The notes beneath the pieces are model-generated. The model ran no database searches, was not told where the DNA came from, and saw only the letters and a list, made by a program, of their open reading frames with translations. This document shows positions 9,309 through 17,467 of a stretch of 64,000 nucleotides of DNA, piece by piece. The stretch comes from CAZWSC01 sp964636385 (GTDB lineage Bacteria > Eisenbacteria > RBG-16-71-46 > CAIMUX01), in NCBI GenBank assembly GCA_964636385.1, contig CAZWSC010000096.1:124001-188000 (forward strand), given 5' to 3'. Position numbers and translations under genes: made by a program. The first letter of the stretch is position 1. Every line of letters starts with the position of its first letter.

Positions 9309-11951
9309 TCATCCGGATTCAGTCCGCCTCAGTCCCTGACGCGCCGGGGTCCATCCCGGGCGCATCCGAAGCGCCATCCGGAACCAGTATCGCGCCTCGT
9401 CAGGTCTGCCCAGGGCTTCGCAGGTGAGGCCGAGATTCAGGACCGGTTCCGGCAGGCCCGGGGCCGTCTCGTGGGTCTCCCGAAACGCAGCCAAAGCCTC
9501 CTCCAGGCGGCCCATGTCGCGAAGTGTTACTCCCCGGTTGTTCCGTATCCATGGGTCTGCCGGATCGAGCTCGGCGGCGCGATCGAATGCCGCGAGGGCC
9601 TCCTCCAGCCGGCCGCGGGCGTGCTCGGCCTGGCCCAATCCTGCCCATGCGTCCGGGAGGTTTCGAGACCATTCCAGCGCGCTGCCATAAGCTTTGGCCG
9701 CCGCTTCTGGGCGATTTCGGAAGAGGCTCATGTCACCCCAGAGGACCCTCAGAAGCCCGGGATCCTCGTGCAAGAGGAAAGCGCCTGACAGGTACTCCGC
9801 AGCCCGTGGAGTAGCCCCGGCGGCCTTCAGCTCGAGTCCCGCCAGGTTTGCGAGGAACTGACCCGGCCTGATGAGGCGCCGCAGCGCCTGACGGGAGACT
9901 GCGACTGCCGCAGCCGGCCCTTCGCCCTCCATCGCCGTGCGGAACAGCAGGTCCCAATGCACCTGCCGCAGAGGCCTGCGCTCGACGAGCCTGGCGGATG
10001 CTGCCAGGGCCTGTGGAGGTGGAGCAAGCCGCGCGGAGATGACATCCAGACGCTCGGCGCAGGCTGCGCCTCCGGGAATCGATGCCAGGCGAAATGCCGC
10101 CTCCTCCCGCCGTGCCTGGGTGGACAGGCCGGCGCCTTCCATGGCATGTACCTGGGCGATATCCCGCTCCAGGCGGATCACGGCGCTGTGAGTCGTCAGT
10201 GGATCATCGGGGAGGCGGTCGCGCAGCAGATCAGCCCGTCCTTCCAGGAACGCGGCCATGATCAACGCAAACACCATGAACACGAGAAGGAGCGGAGTAT
10301 CGGGCCTCCTCATGCGCAGGGTCATGAGCGCCCCTGACAGTGCGAACAGAGCCGCGATCGCAGTGAAGGCAGGCCCCATGGGCAGAAGGGCCGGCGCCAG
10401 CGCGTACCCGGCAAGGACCAGCAGGGCAGTCCACCTGCGTGCGGCGTGAAACGGCAGCAGGGTTGCCAGGGTCATCACACCAGTCGCCGCGTCGCCCCTG
10501 CTGTCCTTCAGATCCTTGGCCGTGAACCCCAGCGTAATCCCCGCCAGCAGCAGCCACAGCACCCGGCGGGGGAACGCCCAGGCTGCCGCCTCTCCAGCCA
10601 CCAGCGCGAACCCGGTCAAGGCCGAGAGCGCAGTCAGCGCTGCCAGGGTTGCGGTCGATATCCCGGGGATCCTCTTCAGGCGCAAAGGCGGAGCGGAGTA
10701 GAGCCAGGAGAGAAGGAGACACGCCGACATCAACAGCAGGGCCGGATAGGAGACGATCCAGGCGAGGTACAGGGCGATGCCGCAGCAGACGCCGGCCCAC
10801 GTGCGGACGTGCCCATGTTCCAGCAGGCCGCTGACCAGGGGCCTTCCGGGATCGTTGATGCGGTCCGCCCCCGAGTCATGGAGATCGTTCCAGGCGATCG
10901 CCGCCAGGACAGCCGAGACCATTGCGGCCCACAGGGCGAGGACTGCGGCCCAGTCCAGCGGGTTGGCGAACAGTCCGGGCAGGTAATCACGGAAGACGAG
11001 GTACCCGAGGTAGCAACCCAGGGGAGCCACGGCCGAGTAGTGCAGCACCCGCGTCCAGGGAAGCCGGCGCACAACCGGGACGAAGAGGTCGGGGTGGAGC
11101 CTCCAAAGGAATACCGGGAGAGCGGCCAGGGCTGGAACAGCGAGCGAGACTGCCAGTCGCCTGCTCTCGCCTGTGACCAGGCCGCCCATGCGGAAGACCG
11201 ACTCGTATGCCGGGATCTCCACCGGCTGCCATGGCGCGGCGAGGCGGGCCGCCAGCGCAGGCCACATCCCCAGCACTGCCGAGATCACGTACACGCCCAG
11301 CGCGGCGCCGACCGCGCGCAGGAGCGCGGCCGGGATCCCCGCACCGGGCACTCCGGGGGTGGCGCCCGGGGGAGCGCCGAAGGTGCGCGATCCTGCCCTG
11401 CTCCGCAGTGCAGTCCAGGCGTACAGTGCGGCCAGGAGGCAGGCCAGCGCGATCTCGACCCGCTGCCCCGGGCTGACCTCGTCAACAGCCCTCAAAGGGT
11501 TCCAGAAGTGGATGAGAAAGCCTCCGGGTCCGGTCAGGTAACGCAGGTCATACCCCGGGCCACCGGAGACGACACCGTCGATGACCGGCGCCAGAAGAAG
11601 AACGGCGTACGCGAGAGAGACGGCGCGCACCACCCTCGCCATCGGCCTGCCGGACGTCAGGTGAATCCAGAGTGAAAGAAACAGGAAGAGAGCCAGATAG
11701 AAGAACGGGAAGTGCAGGACCATCATGGCGAGGGAGACATCTTCCCTCCAGTCGAAGCCAAGCATGCCGGGCCGTTCGAGAACCCCTTCCAGAAGGTTCC
11801 GCAGGACAATCCAGGCCAGCAGGAGCGCCATCCAGCTCCATGGAAGCTTCCTGCCGCCCTCCATGAGGCCTAGAAGCCCGCCACCGCCCCCCGGGTCGGC
11901 TGCTGGAGCGTGTGCGCCATCCAATGGTTCGGTGTCATCCCTTGTCTGCAC
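9309..11951 (-). CDS. UbiA-type prenyltransferase fused to a C-terminal TPR domain
   Basis: A protein of about 880 residues. The N-terminal third has several membrane spans of no clear family. The middle carries both Asp-rich motifs of the UbiA superfamily: NDLHDSGADRINDPGRP near residues 353-369 and DLKDSRGD near 480, each between transmembrane helices. These bind Mg and prenyl diphosphate in enzymes that prenylate quinones, haem, chlorophyll or lipids. The last 150 or so residues form TPR-like repeats (LPDAWAGLGQAEHARGRLEE, then two further copies). A fused TPR tail is not part of the classical UbiA architecture. The start is uncertain: GTG at 11951 has GGGAGGAG 13 bases upstream and ATG at 11864 is the main alternative. 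A longer frame would run through the terminator at 12032-12059. The acceptor substrate cannot be predicted. Confidence 0.72.
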   Translation of the reverse strand: MQTRDDTEPLDGAHAPAADPGGGGGLLGLMEGGRKLPWSWMALLLAWIVLRNLLEGVLERPGMLGFDWREDVSLAMMVLHFPFFYLALFLFLSLWIHLTSGRPMARVVRAVSLAYAVLLLAPVIDGVVSGGPGYDLRYLTGPGGFLIHFWNPLRAVDEVSPGQRVEIALACLLAALYAWTALRSRAGSRTFGAPPGATPGVPGAGIPAALLRAVGAALGVYVISAVLGMWPALAARLAAPWQPVEIPAYESVFRMGGLVTGESRRLAVSLAVPALAALPVFLWRLHPDLFVPVVRRLPWTRVLHYSAVAPLGCYLGYLVFRDYLPGLFANPLDWAAVLALWAAMVSAVLAAIAWNDLHDSGADRINDPGRPLVSGLLEHGHVRTWAGVCCGIALYLAWIVSYPALLLMSACLLLSWLYSAPPLRLKRIPGISTATLAALTALSALTGFALVAGEAAAWAFPRRVLWLLLAGITLGFTAKDLKDSRGDAATGVMTLATLLPFHAARRWTALLVLAGYALAPALLPMGPAFTAIAALFALSGALMTLRMRRPDTPLLLVFMVFALIMAAFLEGRADLLRDRLPDDPLTTHSAVIRLERDIAQVHAMEGAGLSTQARREEAAFRLASIPGGAACAERLDVISARLAPPPQALAASARLVERRPLRQVHWDLLFRTAMEGEGPAAAVAVSRQALRRLIRPGQFLANLAGLELKAAGATPRAAEYLSGAFLLHEDPGLLRVLWGDMSLFRNRPEAAAKAYGSALEWSRNLPDAWAGLGQAEHARGRLEEALAAFDRAAELDPADPWIRNNRGVTLRDMGRLEEALAAFRETHETAPGLPEPVLNLGLTCEALGRPDEARYWFRMALRMRPGWTPARQGLRRTESG

Positions 11952-12031
11952 GACAGCTGTGTGTCTCCTCCCTCGTCTGCCCGCGGGATGGTTGGGATCC
12001 GCCTCCCCAGCCGGGTTCCACAACGAAAACG

Positions 12032-12059
12032 CCCCGGGGAGGAATACCTCCCCGGGGCA
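12032..12059 (-). terminator. Rho-independent terminator after the subtilase gene
   Basis: A perfect 12-bp stem (GCCCCGGGGAGG / CCTCCCCGGGGC) with an AATA loop, followed on the minus strand by GTTTTCGTT. It lies 36 bases after the subtilase stop. The plus-strand side also has ATTTTCC, so it could work both ways, but only the minus-strand gene feeds into it. Confidence 0.82.
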
Positions 12060-12094
12060 TTTTCCGGAAAACGTGACTTCCAATCCAGTGATTA

Positions 12095-14461
12095 CTACCT
12101 GCTGATCACCACCTTGGTCGTCGTCTTGTGCTCGCCTGCCTGCATGCGCGCGAAGTAGACGCCGTCCGCGACGCGTGCACCGGCCTGATCGCGGCCTTCC
12201 CAGGTGACGAAGTAGCTGCCTGCCTTCTGGCCCTTCGAGACCAGGCTGCGTACGAGACGCCCCTGAACGTCCACGATGTCGAGCTGGACCGGGCCGGAGA
12301 AGCCGGCCGGCACCTGGTAGTAAAGCCGGGTCATGCCCGAAACGGGATTCGGGCTGGCGCGGATCCCGGCAACTTCCGCCAGGCTCTCGGGAACGGAGGA
12401 CTGGTCATCCTCAGGCCAGTTGGCAAAGGCGCCGTTCATGGACACTGCGAAAGGCTGCGGGCCCTGCGGCACGTTCTGCCCGATGACCTCCACGGTCCAG
12501 ACACCCATCTGCGGGTTGGCGACCCTGACACCTTCTTCCACGTTGAGGTTGTCGTGGCTGCCGCCGGTGACCGAGAAGCCGCCGCTGAAGACGTTCCCCT
12601 TGTACTGCTGGCCACCAGGTGCGGTTACCAGCAGGTCCAGGTTGTTCACCAGCTTGATGCCGCTTCCGGTAGCGCCCGGATAGTCAGTCCATACGAGGGT
12701 GATCACGAGGGGCTCGGCCGAGCTGTCGATCTCGAACTCATCGCTCCAGACCTGGCCTGTGGTCAGGCCCGGGGTGACGTCCTCAGCCATCAGCTCGCGG
12801 GTGTCGCCGGAGAAGTAGAGGGAGTTGTCCATCAGCATCCGGCCCCAGCCCTCGTCGTTGTTCGGGATGTTCGGAGTACCCATGTCAGCCGTGCTGGATA
12901 TCAACACCGACTTGACCAGGGCTGCGCTGGGAGAGATCGGATCGCCTCCGGACTCGCCGAGGGGGTAATAGCCGTCCTCGAAGTACTGGCGCACATTCAG
13001 GGCCATTCCGGCAACCGCGGGGGTGGCCATGGAAGTGCCCTGGAAGGGGCTTCCCTGAACATTGCAGGTGGGCGAGGGCGGGTTGCCGGTGTGGTTCTGC
13101 GCCGAAAAGATGAAGGTCGGAGACTCTCCGCCGGGGGCGGTCATGGTCGGCTTCAGACGTCCGTCCGCCGCAGGTCCACGGCTGGAGTAGCCGGCCATGG
13201 TGTCCTGCTGCGGGGCCTGGCGTGTTGAACCGACGGTGACGCAGTTCTTCGCCGTGCCGGGTGTTCCGACTGTGCCGCTGCCCGGGCCGCTGTTGCCCGC
13301 CGCGAAGACGATCAGGAACTCCTTGTTTTCCCACATCGCCCGGTCCACATCCCTGCTCATGGCGTCATACGAGTTGCTCGTACTACCCCAGCTGTTGGTG
13401 TGGACGCGTGCGTTCAGGCCGTAGGAGGCCACAAAAGCACCGTAAAGACTGGACGGGATGTTGACCGCACCAGTAGTGCATGACCAGGAGTCATCTTCCC
13501 CGACGTCCTGGACCGTGAACTTGGCCTTGTAGGCCATCCCGTTATGGTCGTAGTTGCCCGGGTTGATGAACGACTGATCCCCCGCCATCGTTCCGGCAAC
13601 ATGTGTGCCGTGGCCCGGGCTGCAGCCGTCGTAGGGGTTGCCGCCGGTCAACGAGTAGTCGATCACCTTCCTGTGATCCGGGCCCGGGGGGGCATTGCCG
13701 ACATCGCGGAACCAGCAGGAGTTGTAGTCCACACCGCTGTCCATGATTGTCGCGATCTGGCCTTCGCCGTTGATGCCGCGATCCCACAGCGGGGTTGACC
13801 CGCTGGTGTTCGACTGCACGACCCACTTGGTGACGTGATTCCAGGTCCTGTACTCGGGTCGCTCCTCGATCCACCATACCTGCTGCATGCGGGCGAGTTC
13901 GGGGATCAGCTCTTCAGGAGCCTGTACCAGCAGGCGGCGCACGTGGCCGTCATCGTGGACCTCGGGTACCTGGCCTCCCATGAGCCGGATTGCCTCGGCG
14001 ACGCCATGTGGGTCCTCGAAGACCTGGACCAGCAGCGTGCGGAAGGGATCGGCCAGGCGCTGAGGCCCCAGCTCATGCAGCCCTATCATGGGGCAGATCT
14101 TGTATGCGGGATGGAAGTGGCCCATCCAGCGGACCTCGGGCAGGTTCCGGACCCTGCTGTGGGCCTGCGAATCCAGGCCAACGATGAATGCATAGTCCGG
14201 GATGTATCCGTACAGGGTGGCCCCGGCAGACTCCAGGCTCTGCTTCCATTCCCCGGTGATGGGGGAGTCGGCCTGGACAAGGAAGTACCCGAAATCGGCG
14301 GTGTCACGGGTACCGAAGGTCAGGTCGTCGGGCAGCTCCGGTTCTCCCAGCACGGGATCGAATCGATAAGCTTCGAGGTCGATAATCACGGCTTGAGCTG
14401 AAGCCGCGGTCATGATCAGGAAAAGCAACGAGAGCGTGGCGAGAGTGATCCTCCTCAGCAA
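12095..14461 (-). CDS. Secreted subtilisin-like serine protease (S8) with FlgD-like tail
   Basis: A 788-residue secreted protease. A signal peptide (residues 1-24) is followed by a long N-terminal propeptide, then the S8 catalytic domain with Asp241 in IMDSGVD, His287 in GHGTHVAGT and Ser477 in GTSMATP; the oxyanion Asn is in AAGNSG. A beta-sandwich domain (about 560-690) follows. A FlgD-like module (about 700-788, from SPNPVSG to VVISR, with the WEGRD-GVYFARM signature) ends the protein. This tail is shared with other secreted proteins in the window and probably serves export or surface attachment. The TTG at 14461 is chosen because AAAGGAGG stands 6 bases upstream. A strong promoter lies about 180 bases upstream and a terminator 36 bases downstream, so the gene is monocistronic. 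Confidence 0.9.
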   Translation of the reverse strand: MLRRITLATLSLLFLIMTAASAQAVIIDLEAYRFDPVLGEPELPDDLTFGTRDTADFGYFLVQADSPITGEWKQSLESAGATLYGYIPDYAFIVGLDSQAHSRVRNLPEVRWMGHFHPAYKICPMIGLHELGPQRLADPFRTLLVQVFEDPHGVAEAIRLMGGQVPEVHDDGHVRRLLVQAPEELIPELARMQQVWWIEERPEYRTWNHVTKWVVQSNTSGSTPLWDRGINGEGQIATIMDSGVDYNSCWFRDVGNAPPGPDHRKVIDYSLTGGNPYDGCSPGHGTHVAGTMAGDQSFINPGNYDHNGMAYKAKFTVQDVGEDDSWSCTTGAVNIPSSLYGAFVASYGLNARVHTNSWGSTSNSYDAMSRDVDRAMWENKEFLIVFAAGNSGPGSGTVGTPGTAKNCVTVGSTRQAPQQDTMAGYSSRGPAADGRLKPTMTAPGGESPTFIFSAQNHTGNPPSPTCNVQGSPFQGTSMATPAVAGMALNVRQYFEDGYYPLGESGGDPISPSAALVKSVLISSTADMGTPNIPNNDEGWGRMLMDNSLYFSGDTRELMAEDVTPGLTTGQVWSDEFEIDSSAEPLVITLVWTDYPGATGSGIKLVNNLDLLVTAPGGQQYKGNVFSGGFSVTGGSHDNLNVEEGVRVANPQMGVWTVEVIGQNVPQGPQPFAVSMNGAFANWPEDDQSSVPESLAEVAGIRASPNPVSGMTRLYYQVPAGFSGPVQLDIVDVQGRLVRSLVSKGQKAGSYFVTWEGRDQAGARVADGVYFARMQAGEHKTTTKVVISR

Positions 14462-14637
14462 GGGGTGCCTCCTTTCCTCTCCACCGGACGGCCCTGTGGC
14501 CGCAACGCAGGCGCAGGAATGGCGTCCGGAGTCCCCCGACGCCTTCCGGCAGACGGCAAACCACTTCCGGGACAGCGGAGTACTGCCCGTTGGACAGGAT
14601 ATGCGCAGGCCCGGAAGCGCAAGAGAATGACACGGTT

Positions 14638-14666
14638 ATTATACAACGGCAGACCGGTGCGGTCAA
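14638..14666 (-). promoter_or_regulatory. Strong sigma70-type promoter of the subtilase gene
   Basis: On the minus strand TTGACC (5/6) and a perfect TATAAT are separated by exactly 17 bases. The predicted transcript begins near 14630 and has a leader of about 170 bases. It is the best consensus promoter I found in the window. Confidence 0.75.
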
Positions 14667-14714
14667 GTTGGCCGTCAGCACAGGTGATGGTTGACCGCCT
14701 GCGATTCGGCCCGG

Positions 14715-16283
14715 CTAACCCCCTACGGCCCGCAGCAGGTCTGCGTTGGTCCTGTAGGTGTCCATCATCTTCAGGAGGCCGAGCATCGCTTCGTCCGCCT
14801 TCCTGTCGGCCAGGAACCTTCGCAGCAGATGGAGCCTGCTTATCGCATCCACCGGGTAGAGCTTCTCCTCCTTGCGGCTGCCGCTGGCAAGGATGTCCAC
14901 GGCGGGAAAGATCCTCTTGTTGGCGAGGTCTCTTGAGAGAACGATCTCGGTGTTTCCGGTCCCCTTGAACTCCTCGAATATCACCTGGTCCATTCGTGAT
15001 CCGGTGTCCACCAGGGCAGTGCCGACTATGGTGAGGCTGCCGCCGTGCTCGATCTTCCGCGCGGCGCCGAAGATCCGCCGGGGGCCGTACATCGTGCCCG
15101 CGTCGAGTCCACCGGAAAGGGTGCGCCCCGAGCTGTCGGAGAAGACATTGTAGGCGCGCGCCAGGCGGGTGATCGAGTCGAGCAGCAGCACCACATCCCT
15201 GCCTGCCATGACTTCTTCAGCCACACGGATCACCGTCTCCTCGGTGGTGCGGATATGCGTCTCGGGGGTCATGTCATTGGAGCTGGCCACAACCTCGCAG
15301 TCGACGCTGCGGCGGAAGTAGGTGACCTCCTCCGGCCGCTCATCCACGAGAAGGACGACCACCTCGACATCCCTGTGATTGCGCAGGATCGCCTGCGCCA
15401 TGGCCATGAGCAGCAGGGTCTTTCCCGCCTTCGGCGGAGAGGTGATCAGGCAGCGCTGACCCCGTCCGATCGGAGCGATCAGATCGATCACGCGGGTGCT
15501 GTAGCCATCCGGTTCGTTCTCCAGGATGAGCCGTTCATGTGGATCGATGCTGACTCCCCGATGGAGTGTTTTCAGCTCGTCCAGCAGACTGCGCTTCCGG
15601 CCGGAGTCGCGGCCCCCGTATCTGCCCCGGTGTCCCCGCCCGTTCATCCTGGATCGCGGATCGGACCTGTCCCGCCCTTCCTGCCTGCCGCGGTGGTCAG
15701 GCCGTCCGCGTCCCGGTCCGCGTGACGGCACGTCGCCCCTGGAACGGCTGTCTACCTGTCCACGATGTCCCGCACCGCGGAGAGGGGACTGACCGCGGCC
15801 GGCCTGGGCCCTGTGCGGAGGGCGGGTGCGGTCGTTGTCCCTGGTTCGCCCCTGGCGAAGCGGCCTCATTGCCGGCTTTCCGGCCTCCCTGCGGGCCGGC
15901 AGGCTGCGGTTGTTCTGATCGGACGGGGGCGGCCCCGTCCTGGCCTGCTGCGCATCGACCGGGCCGATCCAATCGCCCCCGTCCGCCGCGGAATCGCCCG
16001 GGGCCGGCTTTCTTCTCGTTGTCCGCGGGCGAATGGTCCTTGCCGGGCCGTCGGTCCCGGTGCCGGAATCCATGGCCGGCCCGGGGCGAACCTGCGGTTC
16101 GGGGTCCGTCGTCTTCCGTCCCCTGCTCCGTCGGGACGCGCCCCCTGTCCGGCCGGCCTTCCTCCCGGTCGTTCCTTCCGCCCGGCTGGGCTCAGTCCTC
16201 TTCTTCGATGCTGTCTTTCCGGCACGCGGAGTGCGCCCTGGTTTCTTCTCGTCGTCCGGTTGATCCTTGGACATCTGATTCAC
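14715..16283 (-). CDS. rho: Transcription termination factor Rho, variant N-terminus
   Basis: A 522-residue protein. Residues from about 229 onward match the Rho hexameric RNA helicase motor: TRVIDLIAPIGRGQR, Walker A PPKAGKT near 284, LLVDERPEE, Walker B LLLDSITRLARAYN, the SGGLDAGTMYGPRRIFGAAR segment and the arginine/R-loop region LVDTGSRMDQVIFEEFKGTG. The conserved N-terminal Rho_N helix bundle and cold-shock-type RNA-binding domain of canonical Rho are not visible. In their place lie about 228 residues rich in Arg, Gly, Pro and Asp, with RGG-like runs such as RGHRGRYGGR. The GTG at 16283 follows GGAAGGGAG at 5 bases; ATG at 16274 is an alternative. It acts in the cytoplasm to release RNA polymerase, presumably with altered RNA loading. 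Confidence 0.88.
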   Translation of the reverse strand: MNQMSKDQPDDEKKPGRTPRAGKTASKKRTEPSRAEGTTGRKAGRTGGASRRSRGRKTTDPEPQVRPGPAMDSGTGTDGPARTIRPRTTRRKPAPGDSAADGGDWIGPVDAQQARTGPPPSDQNNRSLPARREAGKPAMRPLRQGRTRDNDRTRPPHRAQAGRGQSPLRGAGHRGQVDSRSRGDVPSRGPGRGRPDHRGRQEGRDRSDPRSRMNGRGHRGRYGGRDSGRKRSLLDELKTLHRGVSIDPHERLILENEPDGYSTRVIDLIAPIGRGQRCLITSPPKAGKTLLLMAMAQAILRNHRDVEVVVLLVDERPEEVTYFRRSVDCEVVASSNDMTPETHIRTTEETVIRVAEEVMAGRDVVLLLDSITRLARAYNVFSDSSGRTLSGGLDAGTMYGPRRIFGAARKIEHGGSLTIVGTALVDTGSRMDQVIFEEFKGTGNTEIVLSRDLANKRIFPAVDILASGSRKEEKLYPVDAISRLHLLRRFLADRKADEAMLGLLKMMDTYRTNADLLRAVGG

Positions 16284-16622
16284 GAACGCTCCCTTCCGGC
16301 CCCGCCGGCACGTGCTGAGTTCGATAGGATTGAGATCTGTTAGGCCGGCACTATAGCATGGAGGCATGTGTACGGCCAGAAATGCAGGCCGGTTTAGAGT
16401 TGACGGCTGGCCGCGATCGACACCCCGGTCGGCCCCGGGAGCCCCCGGCCCGGAACACCTCCCGGTCGTGCCGGCGTCCTGATGTGGTAGAGTCTTTCGC
16501 ACGCCCCGCCGACTCGCGCGGCATCGGGGCACTCGGATGGTCTGAAGACAGCAATCGATTCCGGAAGGTGTCCTCAGTGTGGCCTCCGGACTGGTGATCG
16601 ATGCAAGGAAAGGAACACGGAG
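16284..16622. other. Divergent intergenic region between rho and trxA
   Basis: No gene is supported in these 339 bases. On the minus strand a TATAGT box (plus-strand ACTATA near 16351) lies about 65 bases before the rho start, with only a poor -35. On the plus strand TAGAGT near 16490 may serve thioredoxin. The region is GC-rich and contains short Gly/Pro-type frames that I regard as noise. Confidence 0.4.
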
Positions 16623-16943
16623 ATGGAACATGTGAACGACGCCGACTTTGCCGAGCGGATCAAGGCTGTGAAGCTCCCGCTGGTTCTGGACTTCGGTGCG
16701 ACCTGGTGCGGCCCCTGCAAGAAGATCGAGCCCATTCTGGACGAGCTTTCCGGCGAGTACGAGGGCAGGGTGGAGTTCCTGAAGGTGGATGTGGGAGAAG
16801 CTCCCGAGACTGCCCGGTCGTATGGGGTCATGAGCGTGCCCACCGTCATATTCATGAAGTCCGGCGAGCCGGTGTACCGCTTCTCCGGGGTTCAGAGCAG
16901 GGAGAAGATTGTGCAGCTCCTCGGGGAACACTTCGGGATCTGA
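16623..16943 (+). CDS. trxA: Thioredoxin
   Basis: A 106-residue, single-domain thioredoxin with the WCGPC active site at residues 28-32 and the cis-Pro73 in SVPT. It is a cytoplasmic disulfide reductant for ribonucleotide reductase, peroxiredoxins and similar proteins, and is the usual electron donor to DsbD-type transporters such as the one at 4193-6199. There is no signal peptide. The ATG follows AAGGAAAGGAACACGGAG. A lipoprotein gene begins 51 bases downstream in the same direction. Confidence 0.95.
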   Translation: MEHVNDADFAERIKAVKLPLVLDFGATWCGPCKKIEPILDELSGEYEGRVEFLKVDVGEAPETARSYGVMSVPTVIFMKSGEPVYRFSGVQSREKIVQLLGEHFGI

Positions 16944-16994
16944 ACCAGTCCTGACCGATCAGGCATGATCCGAACCTGATGGAGGGGTTCGCGG

Positions 16995-17432
16995 GTGTCG
17001 ATCCACACATCGTGCAGGAACCTTACAGTACTGGTCGCTGTCTGTGTGTCTCTGGTTTCATGCGGGGGAACGGCCGAACAGGACTCCGCCCGCCCTCCGG
17101 GCACCCAACCATCAGACCAGCGATCCCCGTTCTCCGGGATGCGGCCCGGACCAGACGACACCATGGCGCTGCCCCGGCTCGGGTTCGTCTGGGAGTTCGA
17201 CATCCCCGAGGCCTCCGTTCAGGGTGTCGAGGTGGAGGAGATCCGCTTCGTGGTCCATGTGGCTCATCCTTCCGGCGAACCGCATGACACGCTGGGGACC
17301 TGGCACAGCGAGGCTGTCATGAATCTGCACCCGGACTTCCGGCCCGGTGACTGCACATGGTGGGTTGAGGCGATTCTTCCGGACAGATCGGTCATCCAGA
17401 GCCCCAGGTCCGATTTCACGCTCGTGGAATGA
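16995..17432 (+). CDS. Putative lipoprotein of unknown function
   Basis: A 145-residue protein with an N-terminal lipoprotein signal: a hydrophobic core ending in the lipobox LVSC, so Cys23 or so would be lipidated. The mature part begins with a disordered Pro/Ser/Gly linker and continues with a small beta-rich domain (WEFDIPEA, IRFVVHVAHP, CTWWVEAILPD), which resembles an immunoglobulin-like or fibronectin-like fold, but I cannot assign a family. The GTG at 16995 follows GGAGG at 9 bases. Its stop codon overlaps the first possible start of the flavoprotein gene, which suggests translational coupling. Confidence 0.7.
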   Translation: MSIHTSCRNLTVLVAVCVSLVSCGGTAEQDSARPPGTQPSDQRSPFSGMRPGPDDTMALPRLGFVWEFDIPEASVQGVEVEEIRFVVHVAHPSGEPHDTLGTWHSEAVMNLHPDFRPGDCTWWVEAILPDRSVIQSPRSDFTLVE

Positions 17433-17467
17433 TGGAAGGCAGCCCCGGTGCAGACGGGAGCGGGATC

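Noticed and set aside
10446..11675. A 409-residue plus-strand frame antisense to the UbiA-TPR gene
   Set aside because: Low-complexity Gln/Gly/Arg composition and no start signal.
11952..12083. An N-terminal extension of the UbiA-TPR gene to 12083
   Set aside because: It would translate through the 12-bp terminator at 12032-12059; GTG at 11951 behind GGGAGGAG is preferred.
16284..16931. An upstream extension of rho to 16931
   Set aside because: It reads antisense through the thioredoxin gene and its upstream region; GGAAGGGAG before the GTG at 16283 marks the real start.
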